From Stereum hirsutum FP-91666 SS1 (Eukaryota > Basidiomycota > Agaricomycetes > Russulales > Stereaceae), in contig NW_006763133.1 of NCBI RefSeq assembly GCF_000264905.1, positions 5,067 through 69,066 of the forward strand: a stretch of DNA of 64,000 nucleotides. The letters are read 5' to 3'. Positions 34,962 through 46,300 of the stretch are shown here, piece by piece. Each line of letters starts with the position of its first letter. Position 1 is the first letter of the stretch. The notes under the pieces are model-generated. The model was not told the origin of the DNA. It did not search any database and worked only from the letters and a program-made list of their open reading frames with translations. Both the position numbers and the translations under genes were made by a program.

Positions 34962-37900
34962 ATGCCATTCACCTGTCTACAGACGTGCGGAAGGTCCTTC
35001 AAGCAGGCTGTTCATCTGAAAAACCATCGGAAGAGTTGCCACGTCTGGCTTGAGTCTCAGGAGACAGCCGCTCAGAACCGACAGCAGAGGGCTCAGCGAC
35101 TTCGAGATGCTCTGGCTCAGGCTGAGAGCTCGCATGCACGCCAGGTATGCTCTCTACTCCCCTATCATTGTCTGATCTTCCACTCACAATCATATCTTTT
35201 CCGGATGCTATCATCGTAGCCTGAATTTCAGCCCATGGATATAGACAATGTGCCTGAATTTCTTGGCTCGCCACCCGTCGACGACACCGACACCGCTGCT
35301 GCTGCACCCATGGGCGAGTATGAAGCTCACGCAGCTCATCCTAACGCCACCACTTCTTTGTTTACACGTCCTATCCCACCGCCGCCACCGCCGCCACCTC
35401 CTGCTCCAGTGTCAACATCTCAAACAGGCCGACCAACTCGAGAGCACCGACTTCCAACACGTTTTCGCGACGATCTCCCAGAACGAATACCGCCCCTTCC
35501 CATCCAAGACACCACACCAGACGCTACACCCACTATTCGACGGGTCATCCTCATCGTTCGAGATCGCCTTGTCACTGCTGTCAATACGTTCGGCTTGTGG
35601 CGCTCATACCCTCGTCGACCATCCCATGATCCAGACGACTTCGTAGACCCGCTCGACCTTTCGAAAACCGCCTTCAAACTGCCCATCTCACAGTGCACCA
35701 AATATGATCCGCCATGGCCCTTTCAGAACATGAGCATCCACCGAATGATGACGTGGCTCAATACAGGCAGCAATACCAAGACACCAGCGGAGACAAATCG
35801 AATCGTAGAGGAGATCATCAACGGCGACGGCTTCAAGCAGTCAGACTTTAAGGATTTTGATGCCGTTCGGGAGACCAAGCGATACGATGCGTCTGAAGAA
35901 GGGCTGGAGGGTACGGCTTTTGCTGATGGCTTCGTGGCGGCTACTGTTGAGATCGAGGTCCCCTCTGGCGACAAAACAAAGCCGTCTCGCTGGTTTTCTG
36001 TACCCGGCCTTCATTACCGCCCTATTCTCTCTGTCATCAAAGCCGCCTTCGCAGAACCACTCGCCGCACACTTCCACTACTCCCCGTTCGAAGTCTGGTG
36101 GAAGTCGACGGTGAGCGGAAAGGATGAACGTGTTTACGGTGAACTATACAACAGCACGGCATGGTTGGAAGAAGACGAGAAGGTCCAACGGCGTGCACCG
36201 CCTGATCCTAGTGACCCGAGCTGCAAGCGAGAAAAGATCCTTGCTGGTGTCATGCTTTGGTCGGACTCAACTCATCTGGCGAACTTTGGGACGGCGAAAC
36301 TCTGGCCCATCTACCTCTTCCTCGGAAATCTGTCAAAGTATCTACGTGCGATGCCGACTTCCGGTGCATGTCAGCATTTGGCGTACATCCCATCGGTATG
36401 TCTTCCTCCTTCATTCCATGCGGCGCTCCAATTGATTGTTACGCTATCTAGCTTCCTGATAGCTTTGATGACTGGATTTCGGGCTTCAACGAAAAGTGGA
36501 AAACCCAGCAGTCTTCCATTCTCGCCCATTGTCGTCGAGAACTGATGCACGCAGTTTGGAAGCTGCTCCTTGACTCCGAATTCATCCACGCATATACCTA
36601 TGGTGTTGTGATCAAGTGCCTCGATGGAATCGAACGCCGTGTTTTCCCCCGCTTCTTCACATACTCCGCGGACTACCCCGAGAAGTACGTCCAATTTTCT
36701 AACACCTCTTTTGCGTGAACTTTACTGACATCAAACGCTTCAAGGATCCTCCTGGCATCAATCCGCGACAACGGATTGTGCCCTTGTCCTCGCTGTCTGG
36801 TACCAAAAAGCGAGCTCGATCGGGTAGGCTTCATCCACGACTTCTCTCGACGGGTCTCGAGAGTTCGGGAGTATCTCTTGGACAAGGTGATTCTCGCACG
36901 CGACTGTATATATAATCGGGGATTCGGAATCAAGAGTGCCGCTGTTGAACGTGTGCTCAAAGCCACATCATCAGCACCGACTATGGTATGTTTCACTATG
37001 AACGCCTGACCGTTCGCCGAAGATACTCATGATGTATCGCGTTAGAACGCATTTATCGAGAAATTCGGCCCCGACTTCAGCCTCTCGCGTCTCCTGGTCG
37101 TGGATCTCCTGCATGAGATCGAACTAGGTGTCTGGAAGGCCTTGTTCACTCACCTGATTCGTGTACTGTACGCTGCTGGTGTAGAGAAAGTATCGCTATT
37201 GAACTCCCGGTACGTTGTCACCGTCGAGTATTCGGCATTGACTTTTGTCTTCTATCCCATGCTAATTCATTGAACAGATATCGCCTTATTCCTTCTTTCG
37301 GTAGCGGTACGATACGACCTTTCCGCAACAATGCTTCAGATATGAAGAAACTGGCTGCCCGAAACTTTGAGGATCTTCTGCAGGTCCGTATTCTCAAAAT
37401 TGATTCGTCGGATCCACCTGATATGACCCCTTCCAGTGCGCAATACCCGCCTTCGAAAACATACTATCTGAACCCCATAATACAATCATCCTTACGCTAC
37501 TATATCGCCTCGCTGAGTGGCATGCGCTGGCCAAACTGCGCCTTCACACCGACTCCACGCTCAGCCTTCTACGTGCAGCTACAATCGATCTTGGTAGCCG
37601 TTTCCGCCGCTTCCGCGACTTCACATGTCCCCATTTCCCGACCACAGAACTACCTCGTGAACGAGACGCACGAGATAGGCGCCAGAGACGGAAGGAAGCA
37701 CGCCAGCCCCAGACGACAGCAATGGCCGCAGATTCAGCGAGCCCTGACCGTTCTACGACTCGGACGTCTCCCACCAAGCGCTTGCTGAATCTGCTAACCT
37801 ACAAGTTCCATGCGCTTGGTGATTATGTATCAACGATCCAATTTTTTGGGACCACCGACTCGTACTCTACGCAGATTGTAAGTTCGTTTCGCGATTGGGA

Positions 37901-39313
37901 AACCCAGTACCACATGACTCACACTCAAGAATCAGGGCGAGCTGGCTCATCGCGTCGTCAAACGTCTATATCAAGCCACGAATAAGAACAATCCTACCGG
38001 ACAGATCGCCAAGCGATATCGTCGGCGTCAGCGACTTGCCCGTGCACGCGAAGCCGGAAAGAAGAACATTCAGACCCGAAAGGCGCATCCGCACCAGGCC
38101 GATCGTAATGTACGACAAGCAACGGAAGCTTCACCCGAGCTTCACCATCACATCTCTCCGTCCATAAACGTCCCCATATCTATCATTCCATGGGTGCAAC
38201 AGAAACCCTCTGACCCAGCCAAGAGAGTATGTGCGAAACATCTTGTATTCAGAATACTTCTCACACTTTCTCACAGGAGTTCCTTCCGAAATTGAAAGAC
38301 CACCTTCTCACCCGCTGCTATGGCCACGACTTCGTTGATGCAGAGGTAGCCTTCTCGCAAGAGGAGCGAAACAGTCTGCAAATCCTTGGGGGGAAGATGT
38401 ATGCGGCAAAGGTTTTCCGTGTCAACTACACAACATACGATTTACGCCGCGCCTACGATTCCGTCAATCCACGAACACAAGCTAACGTTATGGTCTATTC
38501 GCCCGAGACGGGCCCCAATACTCCTCCGTACTGGTACGCTCGAGTTCTAGGCGTCTTCCATGCTAACATTCGGCACGTTGGATCAAATTCCCGTAACCGC
38601 GAAGTCCAGCGTATCGAATTCCTGTGGGTACGTTGGTATGGAGCCGAGCATGGCTATCGGTATGGATCAAAGCTCGCACGACTCCCTAAAATCGGCTTCG
38701 TGGAAGATACGGACGACTACGCGTTCGGCTTTCTTGACCCTGCCCTGGTCATACGAGGATGTCATCTCATTCCGGCGTTCGCTGGTGGACGCACATCAAA
38801 CCTACTGCATACCATAGAGCCTACCGCTGCTCGTCCTCTTGGTGATGTAGATGACTGGGTGAATTTCTATGTGAATATGTGAGCGGTTTGTTTCAATGCT
38901 GAGCGAGTGTATAACTAATAACAATGCTCAGCTGGGTAGACCGCGATATGTTCATGCGCTATCTGGGTGGTGGTGTTGGGCATAGCACAAATGCCACTCG
39001 CAATACATCAGCCGGTGATGCAGAAGACACCGCAGAAGACGAGATCGCGGGAGATACGCAGTCAGACGAAGCTTCGGATATCGAGGAACACGATGGTGGC
39101 GGTGGCGTGGATGACATCGAGGGCAGAGCGGATGACGATGAGAATGAAGATGAGGACGATGAACAAGATGAGGAGGATGATATGGAGGATGACGAACAGG
39201 CCGAGGAGGAGGATGAAGGTGATGAAGAGGTCTTGAGCGCGTCGGACGACGATGATTTGGGAGGGTCGGATGCGAGTGAAGAGGATAACGATGGATACGC
39301 TTCGCTATCCTGA
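34962..39313 (+). CDS. Plavaka-family transposase, 1268 aa, full length
   Basis: Exons: 34962-35144, 35232-36395, 36452-36684, 36745-36985, 37046-37209, 37278-37383, 37437-37877, 37936-38226, 38277-38878 and 38932-39313, all in phase. Residues 5-28 are a C2H2-type zinc finger (CLQTCGRSFKQAVHLKNH). The RNase H-fold transposase core follows, with LWSDSTHLANFG (Asp about 406), NGLCPCPRCLVPKS (zinc-binding cysteines), LLVVDLLHEIELGVWKALF (Asp about 627) and KFHALGDY...TTDSYSTQIGELAHR (Glu about 846). A Plavaka-typical C-terminal domain (YWYARVLGVFH...RRIEFLWVRWYG-like) and a long Asp/Glu tail end the protein. There are no internal stops or frameshifts, so it may be active or recently active. Family and core motifs are recognised from memory; the catalytic triad assignment is inference. 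Confidence 0.9.
34962..39313 (+). mobile_element. Plavaka DNA transposon (CACTA-like/KDZ-related), coding part; ends not resolved
   Basis: Minimum extent, set by the transposase gene. The true element must be longer, since terminal inverted repeats and a target duplication were not identified. The hairpin at 39461-39531 is a candidate for a structure near its right end. Confidence 0.75.
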
Positions 39314-39460
39314 TTCGTTATGCAGCCGCGGTAAGGTATCTTTGTAATGTCAGACTATATCTATCATAGGCTCCTCTGCAACGTAGTCCTCTCTTGCATA
39401 GAGAAATACTACATAAGTGCCAGTGTCACAGTGTGGCGAGGTGGAGAGCTCTGATAGGCT

Positions 39461-39531
39461 GCGAGATTTCGGGCAGCGAAATGCTGTGGCCGCGGCTTCT
39501 CGGCCACAGGTATTCGCTGCCCGAAACTCGC
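39461..39531. repeat. 71-nt inverted repeat forming a 28-bp hairpin
   Basis: Stem segments, outside to inside: GCGAG/CTCGC, TTTCGGGCAGCGAA/TTCGCTGCCCGAAA and CTGTGGCCG/CGGCCACAG, around an 8-nt loop. There is one bulged A and one 3-nt internal loop. It could be a small foldback element, a terminator-like structure or a precursor of a small RNA. It ends 52 bp before the ATG of the next gene. Confidence 0.85.
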
Positions 39532-39583
39532 TGACCAACCAATTTCTATTTTCGCCGGGACGTCTTCTCTTCCTTGATGCAGA

Positions 39584-40138
39584 ATGCCTCGGGACCTTGA
39601 CTTGTTCTACCTATGTCTTCAAGAGCTCACCAGATTCAGCAGTCAACAAGTCAATAAATTAAATGAGCTTCATGATGTAGCAGCCCGGAAAGGACTCCAG
39701 CTTTGGTACTGGTGCGTTATTTACTCTGTATATAACCCCTACTGTGACGATGCCGCAGTGGCGAACGCTGAAGAATGTAGTCTTGTAGGTATTGTCGTGC
39801 CGTTCATACTTCTACCCACGATCATTGGATGCCGGGCGAGTGGGTAGAGGTCTTCCTTTTCATCGTCAATCACGTCTCTCAAGCCACCATTGGTGCCTTT
39901 TACGCATACCTTACACGGTACGTTGGAGTCTTATATCAATCGTTGCAGTGCCTCTGATTACTGTCTTGTCGGTATTCTGCACAGCTCGGGCTATATTCAG
40001 AGACCGTCCTCGCCGTCTGCAGGCCTACAATATATGGAGGAGGAAGCCGTTCTATTTGGTTCGTCTGTAGATGAGTTGCTTAGAGAACAATGTAACCTTT
40101 GCCGACGGACGAGAGTTCAGAAGATGAAGCAGGAGTGA
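39584..40138 (+). CDS. Hypothetical protein, about 148 aa
   Basis: Exons 39584-39711, 39789-39917 and 39949-40138 join in phase. The introns are 77 and 31 nt; the second is very short and makes the model uncertain. Readable parts are LYLCLQELTRF-like residues at the start, a middle segment with HDHWMPGEWVEVFLFIVNHV and a C-terminus with CNLCRRTRVQKMKQE. I recognise no domain. Each exon has ordinary codon use and the frames agree, which is the main support. It may be a passenger of, or unrelated to, the Plavaka element just upstream. Confidence 0.4.
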
Positions 40139-40980
40139 GCGGTACGATGTTGGTGTATTCTGTATTGGTGTTGTACAAGTAGTATGCCTTGTCTTTGCAC
40201 CTAATGTGCATCACTCATCTGGATAGCGTCTGTTCTTTGGCTTGGTACAAGCTTTTGAGGCCTGCGATTATTTACCGATTTATTACCCTTTTTTTGACTT
40301 CCGCCTGCATCTCGCGTACGAAAGCCCACGTATGAGCAACGATGGTACCTCATTGTAGTTGATTGTGATGGCCTCCCAGAGTTGCTTCAAATTGTGGGTA
40401 ATCATGATAACCATGCCTGCCTGATCTGGACTATAGTGCGTTCTGAGTGGGCTTCGCCGTGACAACCAGATCGCGATCCGATGACAGTGCGTTTCGAGCG
40501 GCATCCACGGCGGGACCGAATCAGAATCCGGCCAACGTCCGGCCACTTTTTCCCGAATTCGCTGATGTGTCTGAGTCTCTCGACCGCACCATCCAGAACC
40601 ACCTATGCGGACTCAGTACTCAGTACTCGTGGGCAGCTCACTTCCACGACGGTTCACTCTCCTCTAAATGGTAAATATACACTCATTAGCGAATCTCGTG
40701 TAAACATCGGTGCAAGTACCGCTGGAATTGCTGCGACCCTCGAAGTCGGACTACTCTATGACCGCGCCGAGCACAACCCACCATGCTCTTTATTTATGAC
40801 CTGCTCGATATTTACGCGGGTGAGCGTTCTCATCCTCACCTGGTGACGCGCTTGCAGCGTAAAATCCTTAGTATGGACCCTTATAAAGCTGTCTCGTCTC
40901 TGCAAGGGCGTACGCCTTTTGTTCCTTTCAGCAGCACCGTTGCTGGCATGAGCATTTTCCATAGCTGGTAACTTCTCAGT
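40139..40980. other. No gene recognised; promoter region of the 7TM gene
   Basis: Contains short ORFs on both strands and a small direct repeat (ACTCAGT ACTCAGT at about 40614). Nothing supports a gene. Confidence 0.4.
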
Positions 40981-42537
40981 ATGCTACAATTGACGGAAGC
41001 CGGACTGATATCTACGTCCGTTCAAGGCATTCTGTATGGTCAGTTTTTATATCTTGTTAGCTGCGCATAGATGGAGCTAACGGTTATGGGTGGCGTCAGG
41101 CTTCTCCGTCCTCATGTTCATGATGACTCTCTGGATCCTCACCCGGAATCGGAGGAAGCAACGACTCAACTACGCCCTGATCACAGCAGCTTGCTCTCTT
41201 CTGGTGTTGACGACAGCTGTACGTCGATTCATCCTGCACTCGAACCCAACTTATTGACCACTCTGTGGCATCCCTCCTCATAGGAGATGATCGTAAACAT
41301 TGTCCGCATCTGCGATGGGTTTCTAAGTGTTGGGCCTGCACTTCCTGGAGGGCCCGTTCAATATTTCAACGACATTTCTCAACGAACGTTCCTTATCAAA
41401 AGTTGCCTCTTCAACACACAGACACTTATACTCGACGCGGTCGTGGTCAGTGTGACCACATCATAGCCGTTCGTTACTTCACTGAAAGGTGCCCCACCTC
41501 CATCATATCCCGGTAGATCTACCGCGCATATGTTGTCTGGCAGAACAGTCTTCTCGTCGTGGCTCTTCCTATTCTTGGTTGGCTTGGCTTATTTGGCGAG
41601 TTTTGTCCTCGGGTGAAGCTGATGTTTTTTGTAACACTGAGCTCACATACCTTGCAGTATGCTCCATCGCCAACAATATCGCTCTTGGGACGCTCCCCCA
41701 GGACACCGACAATATCTTCGCGAATGCGAAGGCTACTGGCCGATGGATTACCGCTGTATACGCCATGACCCTGGCGACTAACCTTACCGCCACCAGTACG
41801 TAGTCTCTCTCAGCCTCCCTCTAAGACTTCCCTCAACTAGAATATCCCCCCAGGTTTACTCGCATTCCGCATATGGAGAATTAATCGATCCGTCTCCCAG
41901 TACCGCATGACGGATCGTCTATCCCCAATTCTCCGCGTCGTGATCGAATCCGGAGCGATATACTCTGTGACTATCACAGCCGCACTTGTCGCTTTCGTCG
42001 TCCACACCCCAGGAGTTTACGTACTCCTCGACCTGGCAGGGTCTCTTCCTTGTCCCTGATAATAGACCAGTCCATGCTGACCATGCGGTCCCGCAGATCT
42101 CGCCCATCATCGCCATTGTCTTCAACATGATCATCATCGGCGTCGGCATGGCCTCCGACCGCCTCTTTGCCAGCCAGAACACGACGACGCAACAAACCAC
42201 CACGGCCGACATCCGTGACTTCGAACGCGCTCAACGCAACGCAGCCGGTGCTTTTCGTCTCGCACGGATCGCCAATGGGAGTATCGACGGACACGAGATG
42301 AAGTCTATCGCTGTGCATATTACGCAGCATCGCGAGACGGACGTGGCTAGGTATTCGTATGGCTTTGAAGGTGAGAGTGCTAGCGGGAGTGGTCGTGGTG
42401 GTGTTGGAGGGTATGGTCGTGATGCGGATATGGAGACAGAGACGGAGAGGACGAAATGCTCTATGGAACATTGTGAAGGCGATGATGGTGTCAGGGATTC
42501 CGTCGCTATTGTCGAACATCCGGACATGTCAAACTGA
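40981..42537 (+). CDS. Seven-TM orphan membrane protein (Agaricomycete receptor-like family), about 387 aa
   Basis: Exons: 40981-41038, 41100-41218, 41284-41445, 41517-41595, 41658-41795, 41854-42020 and 42097-42537. Hydrophobic segments include SVLMFMMTLWIL, LITAACSLLVLTTA, SLLVVALPILGWLGLF, AVYAMTLATNLTAT, TITAALVAFVVHT and SPIIAIVFNMIIIGVGM. This fits the seven-TM orphan family common in mushrooms. The C-tail is hydrophilic and Glu/Asp-rich. The intron after exon 4 appears to use a GC donor (TTTG|GCGAGT), since no GT donor keeps phase. Exon 6 may instead end at 42035 with a second GC donor (CTG|GCAGGG), adding VLLDL before ISPII, which suits the family better. Ligand and function are unknown. 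Confidence 0.8.
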
Positions 42538-43329
42538 ACGATACGGTCGCTCATTTATGCCACTCTTATGTTCTGTCCGTCTCCCATCAGGACGATGTAT
42601 GCACGATACCCTCTTATCTCATATGCTGCCTTACGAACGACTCCTGCATTCGCCTGTGTTTTGCTATTGGCCATACCCAGCCAAGAGAAAGACGAAGGTT
42701 TCAGCCAACCGGTTCCGCGAACCTTTAGCTTTAGATGTGAACGACCCAGGAGACCGGTATGTGAAGCAAACGTGAGTTCTCCCACCGTCTCTCACCATAT
42801 AACGGATCGAGCATTTACCCTTGTTCCTCGATTCATCCGTCGACCAATGCAATGCCACGACCCATCACTCCTCATCGCTCCTGACGTGCTCGCTCCCATT
42901 CGTTTCCCAAAGGTCGCAGCCATTGATGCCAAATGAGCTCTCTGGGAGAACATGCGAGTCGTAAGTATCAGCCGCGGCGAACAGAGTTTGCGACTGAACA
43001 CGTCTCATACTCAGGCACTATGCAGGTTATGTGAGAGCATACGAACACCGGCACATACAGTAAACCGACACCCAGAGACATTACATCAACATCATAACCA
43101 AGATACAGCGTGACACATTACATATTACAACGCCTAAACGTACATATACACGCAGCCGAAAAGCATACATCAAGAAAATACAGACGCATAAGTTCACCAT
43201 TCCAGGTCGATATACCCTGAGACGGACCACATACTCGTACAAAGACTACACACCAGCAGTACCACCCACCATCGACAGCACGTACCAAAAAATTAGACTC
43301 GAAAGACTGCAGCTATCTCACCGACGAGA
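42538..43329. other. Convergent intergenic region, no gene recognised
   Basis: Lies between the plus-strand 7TM gene and the minus-strand acyltransferase gene, so it should contain both 3' UTRs. Short overlapping ORFs only. Confidence 0.5.
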
Positions 43330-46300
43330 TCAGTACTCCACCATCGGGATGACCTTGCCTACATTTCGGGAGCAAACCACATCAGTACCCAGAGCCAAGG
43401 AGCAAGCGCGAAGGAGTAGGGAGTAGGAGACATGGCACGAAGCTGAGTAGATACTCACCGACTTTATAATGCGCCGCCCTCTTCCTTCCTCTCCCGAGCA
43501 GCGCCACATCGTAACTATCAAAGAACGAGTACCCCGCTACCCATCCCGTCCAAAAAAACCCCCCATCAGTCTCCAAATCCAACAACGAGATGCAAGAGAG
43601 TAATAGGGAGAGAACACTAACGCATGTTATCCACCCCATCGTCCTCCCCGTCCTCTCCCTCCTTCAACACCCCATGGATCGGCCTCCCCGTCTTCGAGTC
43701 CCTCAATATCCCCGCATGGTCGACGAACGGCTCCGGGCGCTGATTCGCCTCTTTATGCAGCGCGATGAGGATACGCTGCATGTCGTAGAGGTAGCCCTTG
43801 AGCGTATCGAGGAACCGTCGCGTCTGCAGATGTTTCGACGAGGCACATCTATAGATGAAAATAAACAGAAATGACGCCCGTGGCACCGTGAGCATCCCGC
43901 CACACAATCCACCATACTTACAGAATGCGAAAGAGGAAGGAAGAGAGAAAAAAGACAAGAGACGTACACGCTGATCCCGTCGTCCTTTATGATATACCCA
44001 ATCCCATACCCATCCGCCGCGACCGGCCCAAACCCAAACAGCCTCAACGCCGGATTGCCACAATTCGACGTACTGAGGATCGAAGTGCTCAGGAGCGCAT
44101 ATCCCGGATCCGTGAAGATCGCGGGCATCTTCGGCTTGCGCTTCTTCGTCTTGTTTGCGTCGGCGCCATTGTGGTTGTGGTTGGCAGGATCGGCGCTGGC
44201 GATGTAGGACGGCGAGTCGGGAGAGGTGGAGGGAGATCCGGCGGATGAATCGGTTGAGGAGAAGGCGGAGGAGGGTGGAGGATCGTCTGGAGAGGGATCG
44301 AGTGTGCCTTCGTTGATTTCGCGCTGGAGGAGACAATAGAGTGCGTAGAGGTGTCTACACGCAAGAGAGATGGTTAGGCACGTACGCAAGGCAAAACGAG
44401 GGATGAAGGACAGCATACCGATCCTGGCCAAAGCCTTGACTGCATTCCTTTGTGAGCTTGACGTGGCGTTCGCATGCCTTCCGGAGTTTCTCGACTTTCG
44501 TCGCTGGATCTGCCTCGGAGAAGAACGTCTAGCAGGGGTCGACACGTAGTCAGCAACGAAACTTATCGTGGTATTGTAACGTGCGAAACAGGACTATACC
44601 TTGACGAAATCAGCACTCTGCGGCTGCACTGTCCTGATCGCCTCCGTCCTCCCATGCAAAAACGCCTTGGTCATCGCCGGCTCATACGTACACTCGATCC
44701 GACCTACGACACACAAACACATATCAGAGCCTCACCTCTTTCCACCCTCAAAAACATATCTCTATCTCAACGAAAAGCTCACCATAGAGCCCATAATAAG
44801 CCGCCTGAAACGCCATCTGCACAAACGCATCCGGACTGAACCCATGCCCTGTAATAAAATTCTTCCCGTACCCCTTAAACTCCAACGCCTGACAATCGTT
44901 CTGACAGATCAGATCGCTCAGCCTGGTCTCCGCGAACCGGATCCCGGCTCTCAGCTCGGGCGTCAGCTTCCACTCGAGTTTCTTCGGGTTTGTGTCCCAG
45001 GTTTCGGTGGTCAGGGTGCGTTGGGGAACTGGTGGGCGGGAGGTGCCGTTGGTAGGAGCGTTAGAGCGGGGTGGGCGGTAGGATTTCGCGTGTGGGGAGA
45101 GGGAGGCGTGGAAGAGGGTGGGAGCGGAGGGGTTGATGGAGCGTGCGAGGAGCATTAGACCCTCGGTGAAGACGTCGGCGGCGAACCTAGAGGTATGTTA
45201 GTATCAAAAAGAAATTAGATCGGATAGAAGGTGGGTGAGGCAGACGAACCGAAGGACGGTATGTCCGTCTACACCCGTATGTTCGAAGTTGATACCGGCT
45301 GCTCCATCAGTCGCGACGATAATTTGCAACTAAACACATAGCATACAACGACCCAGCTCGTCAATCTGCTACTGCATCCACTATAATCGTTGACAAGAAA
45401 TCAAAAACGCACCTTATCATACCACCGATTCGTACACGTCCCGACCTGCACGCCACCGCCACCCTCGAGCTTATACGTCCCACACAAGAAATTAGCGCAC
45501 AGCTCAGACAATCCCTCCGGCGCGGGTCCGTCATCGAGACAGATGATGAAGCAGGCATGGTCGATGATGTGGAGACAGGAAGCGTTCGTGCGTTCGGCGG
45601 AGAGGGAGGAGCGGAGGGAGGACCAGGTTTTGCGATTCTCGGTGGTGAGAACTCCGATGGAGTTTCGGGCGACCTAGGCAGAGAGCGAGAACGGGAAAAT
45701 ATGTGCGTTAGCAAAGACGGAACGAAAACAGATAAAATACAAGAGAGTGAGTGCTCTGGACGATAAAAGAAAGAATGGGGAGCAGGGAAGGGATAGTCAG
45801 GAATCTTGGGACAGTACGAAGAGTATTCCTATGAAGTAAGAGAACCGAACGTAGGGAACGGGGGGGGGGGGGGGGGGTTGAGCACGTAATGAGGAGGAAT
45901 GGGAGGGGAGGTAAGAAACACGAGACGTGAGGGTGGATGAGAAGGCGGTATTGAGAAATTCTAGGACGGGAAAGGGACGGTGAAAGGGAGCAGAAGAAAA
46001 GTGACGCGCAAGGAAGGGCAATTAGGGAAAGCAAAGCAGAGTAGTACACAATGATGGGAAAGTACGATGCAGGGGAGGTTCAGGAACATAGGCCTTGAGG
46101 GTCATGGAGGCGAGTACGTAAAGATGAAGGGGATAAGATAAGGAGACATTACGCAGAGAAAGAAGGAATAGGAAGGAAAGAGGAATGGAATGGCAGTACA
46201 GGACGACAAGGAAGGGCATGCGAAAGGGAGCAGGAGAAAAGTGAGGCGCAAGAAAGCGTAAAAACAGGATGGAAAGGGAGGGAATTAGCACCCCGAGATG

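Noticed and set aside
43617..43634. Acyltransferase ending at the TAG after GVDNMR
   Set aside because: Stopping there would lose the GYSFFDSYDVALLGR and KVIPMVEY C-terminus, which continues in phase and looks family-typical.
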